Assembly (NCBI GenBank): GCA_031213475.1
Contig: JARUPZ010000035.1
Location: 1-64,000 of the forward strand
Direction of reading: 5' to 3'
From: Nereocystis luetkeana
Taxonomy: Eukaryota > Sar > Phaeophyceae > Laminariales > Laminariaceae
Length of the DNA: 64,000 bases
The number at the start of each line of letters is the position of its first letter. The stretch's first letter is position 1. The translations under genes and the position numbers were made by a program. Below the pieces are notes generated by a model. The model ran no database searches. It saw only the letters and a program-made list of their open reading frames with translations, and was not told where the DNA came from. Shown here piece after piece: positions 54,100 through 64,000 of the stretch.

Positions 54100-54365
54100 G
54101 CGGCATATGCCAAAATTTACTTTCTGCTTTTTTTCGCGGAGACATCAGGGCGCATTCGCAAACAAGCCAAGTCTTGTATTGTCACTCAGCGACAGCAGCA
54201 ACAATATGCCAAAATTTACTTTCTGCTTTTTTTCGCGGAGACACCAGGGCGCATTCGCAAACGAACCGAGTCTTGTATTGTCACTCAGCGACAGCAGCAA
54301 CAATATGCCAAAATTTACTTTCTGCTTTTTTCGCGGAAACATCAGGGCGCATAAGCACACAAACC
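54100..54365. repeat. Tandem repeat, three units of about 95 bp
   Basis: Each unit carries ATGCCAAAATTTACTTTCTG, CGCGGAGACA and CTCAGCGACAGCAGCAACA. It lies immediately after the exon 2 donor of the DM13 gene. Plus frames through it are open because the unit length allows it, but no gene is supported. Confidence 0.88.
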
Positions 54366-54426
54366 AAGTCTGGTCGGCGACGGGGCAAAGATGCCGGTTC
54401 CTGTCCAAGCCAACAGGTGGGCGCAC

Positions 54427-54638
54427 CTCATGGAATAGAAGGTCATCGTCGTGGAGTTGCCGACGGTCATGACCGTGGACAGGATCTGCACCATCCCCTC
54501 CGTCGTGTACCTTCCGCTCCCCGCGAGCGACGCTTCCCGGACGACAGTGGTCACCGTGCTCGTGTCGGGTGCGGCGAGCTCCACGGTGCTGCCCAGCTGC
54601 TCCTCGGAGCCATCGGAAGTCGTGCACCAGAGAGCCGC
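54427..54638 (-). CDS. DM13-domain membrane protein, exon 2
   Basis: 212 bp, 70 codons plus two bases. Acceptor ACCGAGCAG|G, donor ATGAG|GTGCGC. The first part (AALWCTTSDGSEEQLGS) completes a degenerate first DM13-like repeat begun in exon 1. The second part (GSGRYTTEGMVQIL, NSTTMTFYSM) is the N-terminal strand pair of the canonical DM13 domain finished by exon 3. Phase 0 on the left and phase 2 on the right match both neighbours. Confidence 0.88.
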
Positions 54639-54759
54639 CTGCTCGGTGGTGGGCACAGCAGGGGCGGGAGGGGTGGAAGAGGGGGGCGCTGAGTAACCGG
54701 GAGATGGGGGACGTTTCGTACCAGGTATCAAGTAGTGCTGGATATCGAACGATAATCGG

Positions 54760-56570
54760 GTTATAGATATACTTCATACGATAATGATGAGCCGAACGAG
54801 AATCGAGTCTGGTATGGTGGATACCGATAAATCGAACCAGAATCGGCTCCGCAATATATACGATATCGATAAAACAAAAAAAAATACCAATCGATATGAC
54901 CATTTCGGCATGTGATACATCGAAGCTTTTTTTTCAAGTGTCGGCGTGAAAAAACACGAGGGGGGGGGGTGGCAGCCGGGGGATGGAGAGCAAAAACACA
55001 CCCGATACGATTTGTCGAACGTTCGATAAATCGACACATAAAAACTTCCGATATGATATCCAACAGCAGCATCAAGGCGCGGGCTACAAAAGTAATCGTC
55101 CGTGGCACCGTTCGTTACCGATCTTTGTTACCTACGTACGTACAAATACTTTCTTTCCGACACAAAACACATCAAGTACGTACGAAGCTGGTGTTGCAAC
55201 GTTCACTCGGCATTAGTGTATTGCCTTGCGTACAGCCTGAATGCCTCCGTATTTTGGAAGCTGAAAACCTATTACAATCACAGACCGCACCAGGGGGGCG
55301 GCGGCGGGGGGAGGGGGGGGGGGAGAGTTGTAGGTTCGAGAATCCTCAAAATATCGCAATGTAAATGTATGTTGGAAGTTAGTGTGGAATCTCAACCATT
55401 TTGTGCTTCGGGGGAACCTACTACTGCTGTCTGCTGTAGATTTCAGCTCCTGTTTTCTTCCTTCCATCCCCATTTACTACATTCGCCCGCCGCTTTTCTC
55501 TCTCCTCGTAAACCGTAACTCAGATCCAGACGCCACAACGCAGGCTTTTCTCCCTCCCTCCTCCCCACGGCGGCTCTCGCCCCGATTTTTTATCGCGAGA
55601 AGCGAGAAGACTTCGGCACTTTGTTTCTCTCGTCGACGCGCATCGAAGCCAATGAGACCCAAATACCTCCCTCGTGTAGACATACAGCAGGGGGCAGATG
55701 GTGTCCGGGGGATCCATCGTGGGCCCTGATTACATTGCCCCGCCCCCCGTAATCTTGCTCGTGGGACGAACTCTGTTGAAATATAGGCTATTCAGTACAT
55801 CCTACGTGCTACTGCTGTAGTATCACTCTCGTATCCACGGGGAGTATGTGTGATGACAGCGGTATATATACGGTAGTCTTGCAGATATATTTTTATACGG
55901 AGTATATAATATACATACGAGTACATACAACGTTTAGTCGGCCAGAACACTGACAGTCCTGTTAAAACTATCCCCGAAAAAATTATACAGTCCCTCTACT
56001 CGCGAAAAGTTCAAAGCTCTCGCGAATCATGGTTTACAATCTTGCGAAAGTCTACCGAGACGCCCTCACAGCGACCGTCCACGCCAAACGAGTTCATACC
56101 TATATGTGTATACAGCCCGCTCGTGACAACCTATGTACGTGCAACCTCCAAATTTATTTAATCATTTTTCCCCAAAGCAGACACGCCCACTCCTCTCCTT
56201 GCATTCCGCAAGCTTCAGATTTGTCTTTTCCTCATATGCGGACTGTACTTCCTGCATGAGATCATGTAAAACCCGCACAAAAAAGTAAGCGTGTTTGAAG
56301 CATCAACACACAGCTCGCGAAGATGTGCTTCGACCAACTTCTCGATCTCACAGCTATTGTTCATCAAGTTTAGAAATATAGTGTGCACCATCAAAAGCAA
56401 CATCGTCCGTTCGAAGCTCCCCGCCATACCGACGTTTCGACCCTGACATAAACCATCGGTTGATTTTTACGTCGATGGCTGGTGTTACTGCTGCACAGTC
56501 ATACCAGGTATGCTTCTGTCACGGCAAGCACCACCAGTTGGTTCCGTAGAAAGAGGCTACATACGAGGTG
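54760..56570. other. Intron 1 sequence, no exon recognised
   Basis: Part of the 7-kb intron 1 of the DM13 gene. At about 55565-55650 a SINE body fragment is present (TTTTTTATCGCGAGAAG, CTCTCGTCGACGCGCATCG), minus orientation. A G-rich tract lies at 55290-55322. Confidence 0.45.
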
Positions 56571-56578
56571 ATATACTG

Positions 56579-56683
56579 TTACGGAGGACCATAGTAAATA
56601 GGACCAAATATTGTTAGTAAAAATAGGTAAATATATAGGTTCTTGTGTGTACCGTGGGTCCTATTTACTATGGTCCCCCGTAG
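56579..56683. mobile_element. Family A TA-MITE
   Basis: TTACGGAGGACC...GGTCCCCCGTAG; interior close to the consensus without scars. Confidence 0.88.
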
Positions 56684-57567
56684 TATGCATTACTGCTGTA
56701 TGTACGAGCGAATGCCGGTACCGTATACAAAACGGACGGAGAAAGACAACACACCCTCTACGGCGAACCTTGCACGCCGATTGTTTTTTCTCGAACAGCG
56801 GGGAGGGAGGGAGGGAGAGAGGTAGGGAGGGAGGGAGTGTGTGCACCAACAAGCATCGAGCAACACATATTTCCAAAGTCGCCAGTTTTCGTTCGTTTTT
56901 TCGCTCCTCCATCGTTCTGGAGAAGAATACGTCAGAACTTCGTCGCTGGGGGTGTGCTATCTTATCCCCCGGGTGGTACGGTGAGCAGGTAAGCAGCGAG
57001 TATACCAGGGCAGTGCACGATTAATGGTGTCTTGCCTTGGGCACAGGCCAGCCACAGGAAGGGGTGAACGTTCTCAAGACTTAGGACACTGACCACGATA
57101 CTGTTTTCATTTTTTCAGGGTGACTTTCTTCTGGGTTACAGTTTTTATGAGCCGGCCGGGGCCGGCGTTGACTGTATGTGAACGTATGGTCGGTTCCGGT
57201 TCTTGTGTGAACACTACCGGCCCCGGTTCTCGCTCGGTTCTCAACTGTACAACTGAGGATTCTCGGAAAATCAAAGGTTGCTGAATCGGTTTGTGTCTGC
57301 TTAAAAAAATACGCCTCCAGATATACCGAGAAAATTTTGCCAAAAATTCCCGCGAACGGGGTGTGTGGTAATCATAGCGACCGATCCGGTGCCAAAAATG
57401 AAAATAAAACGGCTTTTGCGGTTTTGAGAGTGCGATTCTTGCGAGCAGTTCTGTCACATTTGGCCATTTTGCGGCAGCCCCGGTACGTTTTGACCCTCAT
57501 CTGACGCGTGCTGTCTTCGATAGGGGTGACAATTTTTTGTCAGCAAAATAGTTGCACACCTCGGACA

Positions 57568-57840
57568 AATCATCTATTAATAGATCATCTACAGGTAGAT
57601 CATCATCTACATATAGATCATCTAGTTCCCGACCAGTGGTTGTGAGAGGTTTCGCAGGATCTGTGTCGTGGTACAGGTCCAACCCAGGCAAACATGTGCT
57701 ACTGTACTGTAGATGGTGCAGACTGTTGGAGTCCCACCCTGCAACACGAGCTAGGTATGTCATATCATATGTACAAGATCGGGAACAGATGACCTATCCG
57801 CCTTGAATTATCTGGATCATCATCGAGTCGTTATCGGTCA
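57568..57840. repeat. GATCATCTA-rich repeat, copy 2
   Basis: Diverged copy of 34452-34742, rich in AGATCATCTA words. Confidence 0.6.
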
Positions 57841-57904
57841 ATCTGTCCGATGTGTGAATAGTTCTGGCCTGATGGGGTGGGCTCATGGACTGAAGAACTA
57901 CCCA

Positions 57905-58145
57905 ATAAGGCATGCCTTAATAAGGGGAGTGCCTTATAAGGCGTGCCTAATAAGGGGCATGCCTTATACCCAACAAGGCACGCCTTATACCCAACGAGGC
58001 ATGCCTGATATCTAGTAATAGACCGCGCCTTACACTCAAGAAGGTATGCCTTCTATATATACCAAAACAAGGCACGCCTTACCGTTGCGATACCGTCACA
58101 GTACCGTGGTGATTCACCACGTTATTTATGGCATGCCTTATATCA
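57905..58145. repeat. Palindromic AAGGCRTGCCTT array
   Basis: About ten copies of GGCATGCCTTA, GGCGTGCCTA or GGCACGCCTTA, spaced 15-35 bp. Each core is a near-perfect palindrome, giving many alternative hairpins. Confidence 0.85.
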
Positions 58146-58447
58146 GGCTACGGGGTTGATCATTTCGATTCTTCGCTTAAACCAGTTATTTGGGCGAGGT
58201 ACGAGCACTGCCAATAGTACCGCAATCGTATTAAAAAGCAACAAACAGGAGTAACCAGGTCGTACACACACGTGCAAGGCCCCACGAACAAAGAAGGAGC
58301 GTCAGAAAAAAATAGGCGCAACTCTGCCACCGTAGCATGCGCCATCTGCGGCAACGTCGGATGTGTGAACATATTACGAGGTTCCCCTTCGGGTTTTTTT
58401 TTTTTTCACTAGAAATCCCGGGGGTGCCTCGAGTTGAAAAGGGCGAT

Positions 58448-58492
58448 CATCATCGTCATCATCATCACCACCATCATCCTCATCATCAGGCG
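58448..58492. repeat. (CAT)n tract
   Basis: An imperfect CATCATCATCACC array. Confidence 0.85.
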
Positions 58493-58629
58493 TCCCTACT
58501 CGCTCCGAGTACTCCCGTGCACTGCTCGCTGTGTGAAAGGATAAGATTCGACGACGGAGGTGTTTGATTCTAATTTTGTACGTAGAAACGTGTACCCCTC
58601 TTGAGGGTAAATATAAGGATGGCTCGGGC

Positions 58630-58835
58630 TTCAAATAATGTCTATACGGTGCTTATATATCCGGCCAGAGTGCACTCTGAGCGCAAATACAAGGATCGCG
58701 TGGTCTTCGTCTTCATGTTAACACCTAAACGGTCCTTATCTTTCCGGCCAGAGAGCAATCTGAGCGCAAATACAAGGATCGCTTTGGTCTTCATATTAAT
58801 GTCTAAACGATCCTTACATTTCCGGCCATAGTGGT
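58630..58835. repeat. CGGTCCTTA / CCGGCCAGAG repeats
   Basis: Three units share CGGTGCTTAT or CGGTCCTTA, TTTCCGGCCAGAG and GAGCGCAAATACAAGGATCG. Related to 4790-5095. Confidence 0.65.
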
Positions 58836-59303
58836 ACATATTGTACATATACATGATATCATGTACACCCATACCTGGTACATAACTTTTGTGGCACCTC
58901 GTCGCAATGCATTTTTGTAGAACTCCTACACCAGTGTACTTGTGTTGTGGCTTTGGAGCGGGTCGCCGCTTTTCGCGCGTGTCTTGTGCCGGCTTTTCGT
59001 TCGATACTTTTCCGTTTTTTTTCGCCGTCCTGATTTGTCCGGTTTCCACATCTTACTGTCTTTCGATGTGCGTGATATTTCGAATTAACTGCGCAAACGA
59101 GCGGACAAGCCAGAAACAACGAGTCGTTGGCGGTGTTCCTCGACGCTCGACATCGATAGGCGCGTACGATACCGGTAGATGATTCGAGCATCGATACCGC
59201 TGGAACCGGTGCTTGTAGTACGGCAAAACGCGTGTTCATTGCGTAAGTCTACGTGCGTACCATACGAAGTACCTGGTACAATTTACCTGTGGTTAAGATA
59301 CTA

Positions 59304-59408
59304 TTACGGGGGGCCATAGTTAACAGGACCAAATATTGTTAGTAAAAATGGTTAAACATATAGGTTTTTATGTGTACCATAGGTCCTGTTAACTATGGTC
59401 CCCCGTAA
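59304..59408. mobile_element. Family A TA-MITE, best-preserved copy
   Basis: Perfect TTACGGGGGGCCATAGTTAA and TTAACTATGGTCCCCCGTAA ends with TA on both sides. Useful as the family reference. Confidence 0.95.
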
Positions 59409-59940
59409 TACAAAGGTTTCGGAGGTTTGCGGGGCGAATCATGATAAGAATAGGAGCAGCACCAATTTTCGGCGAAAAATATTTCTATGACGGATGGGGG
59501 CTTCTCAAACTGACAACAAGTATTATCGTCTCGTCGACCCTGGTAGCATCCAGGGGAGTCACCGGCCAGTAGTCCATCGCGAGGGAAATAATGGAAAACG
59601 CGCGATCGGTTCACGCAGCTTGCAAAGTTGAGTATCGATCGATCTGCCGATCGGTTGAACTCACAGCTGACGTACGCTTTTAGTTTCTTAAAACAAAAAT
59701 GACAACACTTATTTTATACTCCGGAGTACCTACCGACGTACCCAACCCCGTTGATTTTACCATGTTTTTTTTTATACTAATAACTTACCTGGTATTTTTT
59801 TTCCCGATACAAACCTACAGCAAGCAGTACCGCAGTACTGGCGTCGGCGGCCATGGGATCGCGACACCGATTTTTCGAGCAGCTCGATGACCCCGCAACC
59901 AAGGAGGTGCCTATAACAAACGCACGTTTTCGGACAGCCC

Positions 59941-60037
59941 TTAACCCCTTTAGAACCGCAGTCCCGTTTTGGGGACAAACTACTTGAAAATGGAGTCGTG
60001 TGTCCCCAAAACGGGACTGCGGTTCTAAAAGGGTTAA
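59941..60037. mobile_element. Family B TTAA-MITE, first of a tandem pair
   Basis: TTAA at both ends, CCCCTTTAGAACCGCAGTCC and its complement. The right TTAA is shared with the next element. Confidence 0.9.
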
Positions 60038-60131
60038 CCCTCTTAGGACCCCAGTCCCGTTTTGGGGACAGACTACTCATAATTAGAGTACTTTGTCCCC
60101 ACATATGGCAGTGCGGTGCTAAAGGGGTTAA
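60038..60131. mobile_element. Family B TTAA-MITE, second of a tandem pair
   Basis: CCCTCTTAGGACCCCAGTCC and a diverged right arm (GTGCGGTGCTAAAGGGG), TTAA after it. Confidence 0.88.
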
Positions 60132-60284
60132 GGATATCTGTCTACGGGTAGGACCAATCACCCTAATAGACTTTTCGACGCTGACGTTCTTGTTGTTGTG
60201 GAGTTGGCGAGCTCGAAAAGTCGGTCCGGAGGTGGGAGTGGGGGGGAGGCCGGGGGAGGCCGGGGGTGGGGGTGGGGGGGGGGG

Positions 60285-60420
60285 GGGGGGGGGGTACTCG
60301 AAAAAAAATAAAATAAAAATAAATAAAAAAAATAGGAGAGATGTACTCGATCTCATGCATGGCTGTAGTCGTATGACCATAGACCATAGGCCGGGGGGGG
60401 GGGGGGGGGATTACTCGCAT
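60285..60420 (-). repeat. Two family C fragments
   Basis: A G run, GTACTCG, an A-rich insertion, AGAGATGTACTCGATCTCAT, GACCATAGACCATAGG and a second G run followed by ATTACTCGC. Confidence 0.6.
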
Positions 60421-60434
60421 TATTACGGTTAACC

Positions 60435-60716
60435 CTTTCGGACGATTTTCCCAAGCTTGAATTTCTTGACAACGAGGAGAGAAGAGTGCAGACGCCGAGC
60501 GGCGCGTCTGTCACGTGGGAAGACGTCGACGAGATGTTTTCCCCGAGCCGCCGTTTTCGGGGAGCGCGCACCCTCTCGGTTTGGACAAAGTCGGCGCTGA
60601 AATTCATTACAGGGGGGGGCGCGTTTTATCTTTTGCGCGGGTGGGTATTAAACACGGTAGTCGCGTCCGACGGCGTCCTTGAGAGCATGCGCGCCTCCAG
60701 CTTCTCCCGTACATGA
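60435..60716 (+). CDS. Unassigned exon-like frame
   Basis: A GC-rich open frame reads DDFPKLEFLDNEERR, ASVTWEDVDEMFSPSRRFRG and TLSVWTKSALKFIT to a stop after SSFSRT. The composition is protein-like, but no domain is recognised and it lies inside intron 1 of the antisense DM13 gene. The minus strand also has an exon-like reading (acceptor ATTTCAG at about 60595), so the strand is not settled. Confidence 0.28.
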   Translation, partial: LSDDFPKLEFLDNEERRVQTPSGASVTWEDVDEMFSPSRRFRGARTLSVWTKSALKFITGGGAFYLLRGWVLNTVVASDGVLESMRASSFSRT

Positions 60717-60885
60717 TCACGCATGGGCTGTACGTGTACGTATCAGGACATGCATGCTTAAAGTAGAAGTACTCCAACTACTGAGTACCTGGTGTTGATT
60801 TTGTGAATGCCAGGTGACCAGGTACCTGGTATGAAATTATGACACACAGAAACGCAACGTCAGTCATATGAGTCGTCGACGTAAA

Positions 60886-60983
60886 TTAACCCTTTTAGAA
60901 CCGCAGTCCCATATGTGGGGACAAACCAGTCAAAATTCAAGTAGTTTTGTCCCCAAACGGGACTGCGGTTCTAAAGGGGTTAA
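60886..60983. mobile_element. Family B TTAA-MITE
   Basis: TTAA both ends; CCCTTTTAGAACCGCAGTCC and GGACTGCGGTTCTAAAGGGG, a near-perfect hairpin. Confidence 0.92.
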
Positions 60984-61618
60984 CAACCACTACTCGTACG
61001 TATTTCGCCGCCTTTTATTTATACGTGCTGCTGTTGTAGGTTAGGTATGATATCTCACATACCCCACTAAATCCGAGTGGTTAATAAAAAAAGGTGGGTG
61101 TGTAGCATGCTGTATGCACAGCAGTACTCGTAGGCCGTCGGTGTCACAATGCATCAGGAATCATCCTTGAGGTTGCTGTGATCTCATCATGAAGTCTGGT
61201 CCTAATGTACCCTACCTAGCCTACGTACTGGTGGTTGGCATCTACTAATACGGCTGTGTGTGGTGCTCGTATGAGCTGTGAACGTGTACGTACTTGTTTG
61301 GCGTAATTCCCAAGCACCGGGCACCACTCTGCACGGGAAAGTAAGGCCGAATGTAAGGGCCCTTATGGTATAAACGAGAATTTCAAACGGTCCTTATATT
61401 TCCGTCTTGAGTGGCTGTTGTTCATGGTGTACCAGGTACTGGTACTAAACTCGTACGGACACTGGTGGGTACACCGAAGGTACCTGGTACGTACTCGTAG
61501 CACGCAGGGGTATGGCGTAGGTATGAGTCTTCACTCGTGCCTTGCAATGTATTATTGATACTAATAGTAGTATACTTCTGCTGCTGCTGCTGCACTCAGT
61601 ACACAAGTCGAAACCCAC
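60984..61618. other. Intron 1 start, no exon recognised
   Basis: Contains several CCTGGTAC and CCAGGTAC words and one ACGGTCCTTATATTTCCG repeat copy. Confidence 0.4.
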
Positions 61619-62101
61619 CTGCGTGTAAAGGTCGAAGTCGAAGTCGTCGCCCAGCGGCTCCGTGAGGTCGGCGACGGCGTCGGCGGCGGTGCCATTGGCA
61701 GCACCAGTCAGAGGCACCACCAGGAGCCCCTCCGCGGACGAGGACGTAGACGACCCCTCCCCCAACAGTCGGATGTCCAGCTCCTCGCAATCCGTCGCCG
61801 CTATCATGAAGTCAGTGAGGGAGAGGGTGGAGCTATCGTCCGTGGTCGAGTTCAGGAACATCAAGGTTCCGTTGACCACGGAGCTATCGGAAGAGGAGAA
61901 AGACCCGGAGAGGGGGACCGTGAAGTCCACTGGCGTCGTCCCGGAGTCCGACTCGTTCTTCTCGATGGTCTCGATGTCGTCGGGCGCGCGCGTGAGGATC
62001 ACGACGGTGGTGGTGATGGCCGCGGCTGCGATAAGCACGGAGAGCACCGCGCAGCAAGCGACGCGCGCTCGGGGGTAGCCGCAGCACTTCTTTCCTTCCA
62101 T
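61619..62101 (-). CDS. DM13-domain membrane protein, exon 1
   Basis: 161 codons from MEGKKCCGYPRARV (ATG at 62101, context ACGATGG) to FDLYTQ at the donor CAG|GTGGGT, phase 0. Residues 1-13 are basic and Cys-containing. Residues 14-34 (ACCAVLSVLIAAAAITTTVV) form one membrane segment, giving a type II protein with the C-terminus outside or in the lumen. VPLSGSFSSSDSSVVNGTLM and STLSLTDFMIA look like the first strands of a DM13-type fold, with NGT and NST glycosylation sites. Spliced to 54427-54638 and 52416-52677 it gives 957 nt, 318 residues, with no internal stop. Confidence 0.88.
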
Positions 62102-62960
62102 CGTGGTGGTGCACAGCAGTATTAGTAGTTACACACACTCGGACACAGACGCAGAAGCCCTGCCCTGTCTTTCGGCTGGTGTTGGTGTTGTGGTCGGCTA
62201 TTGTCTCCCTCGTTTGCAGCGTCTCTGCTGCTGAGCAGATTGCTGTGCAGTGTTTTCTGGTGTACGCTGAGAGTGGGTTTGTTCCTTGTACCGCTGCCGC
62301 TGCTGCTTCTGTGTTTGTAGGACAGAGGGCTTTTGAATACACGCGTTGCTGGGTAGCAGCAGCTTAGATAACTGATAACTTCTGGAGGCTCCTGTCTGTT
62401 CTTTCGCTGCGCGTTGCCGGTTGGGTGATGTGCTGTTCGCTCAAGGTGTCGTCTGTCTGCGGTAGGTATGGTCACATGCGGGTACCTCCTGTACCAGCGA
62501 AGAACAAGAAAGACAAATTCGAAATTCGGGCTTCGGGTTTTTTTGTTATGCGGGACATCCGTGGTCGGGAAATATCTGGGCAGATGTAGCAGGAGTTTGC
62601 CCGAAATGTTCAAGTTTGTTTTCTGGTGTATCCTGTACATTTTTCTAGTGAAAGAAAACGATAAAAAAATATCCGGCACGTACGTGATTCCCACCGAGTT
62701 TGTCCCCGAAACGAGGATACCACTGCTGTGCTGATGACTTTGCAGCAGTGCTAGGATAACAACCGCAGCCCTTCAACTGCTGCCGCTAGGCCTACCACTT
62801 GACGGGCACCGTCCCAACATTGCGGCCGGCGAGGACGGATTTATTTGTTTGGATACATACAGCGTGGCCCCGACATAGTAACGCCACCAATGCCGATGTG
62901 AAACCCATTGTCAGAATTTGGAAATCGGTGCCCAACGCGCTCAAAAGTGCTGCGACAGCG

Positions 62961-63231
62961 ATGGAGGAGGTGCTCTATGGAGACTACAATGGCCACATGC
63001 GGCCGCTGAGGCTGATGTACTTCTCGCTCGACAGCCGCTGCCTGGTGGCTAACCATCCCGAAAGCGTCCAGGAGGAGGTGGAGTCTCACTTCTGTCCACA
63101 CTGCAATGCGCTGTGCACGACACCAGAGGCGCAGTCGAATGGCAACAGGTGTGCGCGGTGTATACTCGCAGACGTGCTCTGTCGTCATGCCCACACTGCT
63201 GTTGCGTGCTGATCTCGAGCAAATTGTTGAG
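62961..63231 (+). pseudogene. DCTN4: Dynactin p62-like (DCTN4) fragment, frame break
   Basis: The frame reads PLRLMYFSLDSRCLV, then VQEEVESHFCPHCNALC, TPEAQ and NRCARC. Dynactin subunit p62, part of the pointed-end complex that links dynein to cargo, has a zinc-binding N-terminus of the form LYFC..C..LRC..C..EVDS(Y/H)FCP-x-C...P..EA....NRC..CF.CP.C. The next expected block, CPHCCCVLIS, is present at 63188-63217 but in another frame, 20-30 bp on. So there is either a frameshift or an unusual splice. The first Cys pair of the family is only partly kept (YFSLDSRC). The start is uncertain; the frame is open upstream to 62799. Later exons were not found. Confidence 0.55.
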
Positions 63232-63540
63232 TGTTGAGAGTCGTCCTTGCAGCCTGTCTCCGATATCGAGCGCTATCTCCGACCGTCATTATTCGACGTG
63301 CAACTACTACTACTGAACGAACTACTGTTGATACCTGGTACACGAGTTCCTGCTGCACCTGCTCCTGCATCCAGGTAGTCGTGTACTGGGTAGGACAGAG
63401 GCATATCGTTAGCGCCGCCCGCCGCCTATGATATACCAGGTACAGCTGTACCACAGGCCAAACGTATCGTGAAGAAGAGAACGTGAATAGACGCAAGCCA
63501 TATGCCTGGTTTATCTGGTATACCAGTACGAGGGCACCAC

Positions 63541-63653
63541 CGTCCGAGTTGTTTGTCCACATGGTCTGTATCTCCTCGGCCGCGCTGTCTCTTTGAACGT
63601 CCACCTTGGCAAGCTCATCCGCACACCAAGCGTTGGTACGTGAATGTACGGCG
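63541..63653 (-). CDS. Weak exon candidate, ATP11-like
   Basis: Bounded by TAG| and |GTGGTG, reading AWCADELAKVDVQRDSAAEE then IQTMWTNN. The pattern (acidic helix, V-D/E-x-x-x-D-x-SAEEI-x-x-IW) recalls the N-terminal helix of F1-ATPase assembly factor ATP11, a mitochondrial chaperone. The match is short, flanking exons were not found and the plus strand is also open, so this is tentative. Confidence 0.25.
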
Positions 63654-64000
63654 CTACGACGGTGGTATCTCGGTCCCGACACAGCAGTGATGGGGCGACA
63701 GGAGCTTTGCCCCTTCTTTTTTGCTCCTGATTGGTGTTCGCCACTTTTCTACTTTCGGCAAACGCCAAACGCTTCCACTGCGGCAGAGGCCCGGGCCGTA
63801 GACTTACACACCTCACAAACCACGCGTGCAAAATGGCACTTCTCGGTACGCACCAACCCAGCGGGCAGTGGCGTTTGCGCATACAGCAGTAGCTGGTATA
63901 TAACTGGTGTGCTTGTCACAGAGCAAACAAACCCGACGCCATCCCCACTTAGCGCTACACAATCCCCACTCATTTGACTCTCGGCTGCTACACCCCGCTC

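Noticed and set aside
54084..54692. 202-codon plus-strand frame over the 95-bp tandem repeat
   Set aside because: The frame is a by-product of the repeat unit and runs antisense into DM13 exon 2.
55320..55350. Box B-like GGTTCGAGAATCC as a tRNA or SINE head
   Set aside because: No box A at the right distance and no cloverleaf.
57497..57763. Asp/Leu-rich minus-strand frame (DDLYVDDDLPVDDLLIDD)
   Set aside because: It is produced by the AGATCATCTA repeat at 57568-57840.

Overview
The window is nuclear DNA of a eukaryote. Open reading frames are short and broken up. Those that resemble known proteins become continuous only when joined across GT-AG introns, and gene density is about one per 10 kb. 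Long runs of Ala, Gly and Gln in predicted proteins, scattered TTAGGG-type telomeric words, many trinucleotide tracts and a heavy load of small DNA transposons suggest a protist or alga with a mid-sized genome. A stramenopile such as a brown alga would fit, but nothing seen here proves it.

Genes, left to right. (1) A TGS1-like RNA cap guanine-N2 methyltransferase on the minus strand, with three exons found (9583-9482, 8151-8036, 5782-5578) that splice in phase through the methyltransferase core. (2) A minus-strand exon for a low-complexity protein (18250-16262), arranged head to head with (3) a plus-strand first exon of a probable membrane protein (18577-18870). (4) A large plus-strand exon for a seven-segment membrane protein (32175-34367). 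(5) A complete three-exon minus-strand gene (62101 to 52416) for a 318-residue type II membrane protein with a C-terminal DM13 domain. (6) A plus-strand dynactin p62-like zinc-binding fragment near 63.0 kb. (7) A weak exon candidate at 63.6 kb. The genes look unrelated in function; no cluster or operon-like logic is seen.

Most of the rest is mobile DNA. There are 21 copies of a roughly 105-bp element with TA target duplications (family A), often tandem or nested. Seven copies belong to a roughly 95-bp hairpin element with TTAA duplications, piggyBac-like (family B). Family C is a repeat ending in a poly(C) tail. Family D is a retroposon with an (AAC)n tail. Two LINE copies are present, one split by a 1.28-kb family D insertion and continuing into a large inverted repeat at 23.6-25.5 kb. 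Other items are tRNA-derived SINEs, a PIF/Harbinger-like element, family E (ACCTATG ends) and family F foldbacks. Family names are my own working labels.

The most unusual signal is at small scale. The words TATTAATA and TACC(A/T)GGTA recur dozens of times. Comparison of repeat copies shows them as short insertions at TA dinucleotides, as expected for excision scars of TA-targeting transposons. TATTAATA is exactly what a two-base footprint of family A (TTACGG...CCGTAA) would leave.
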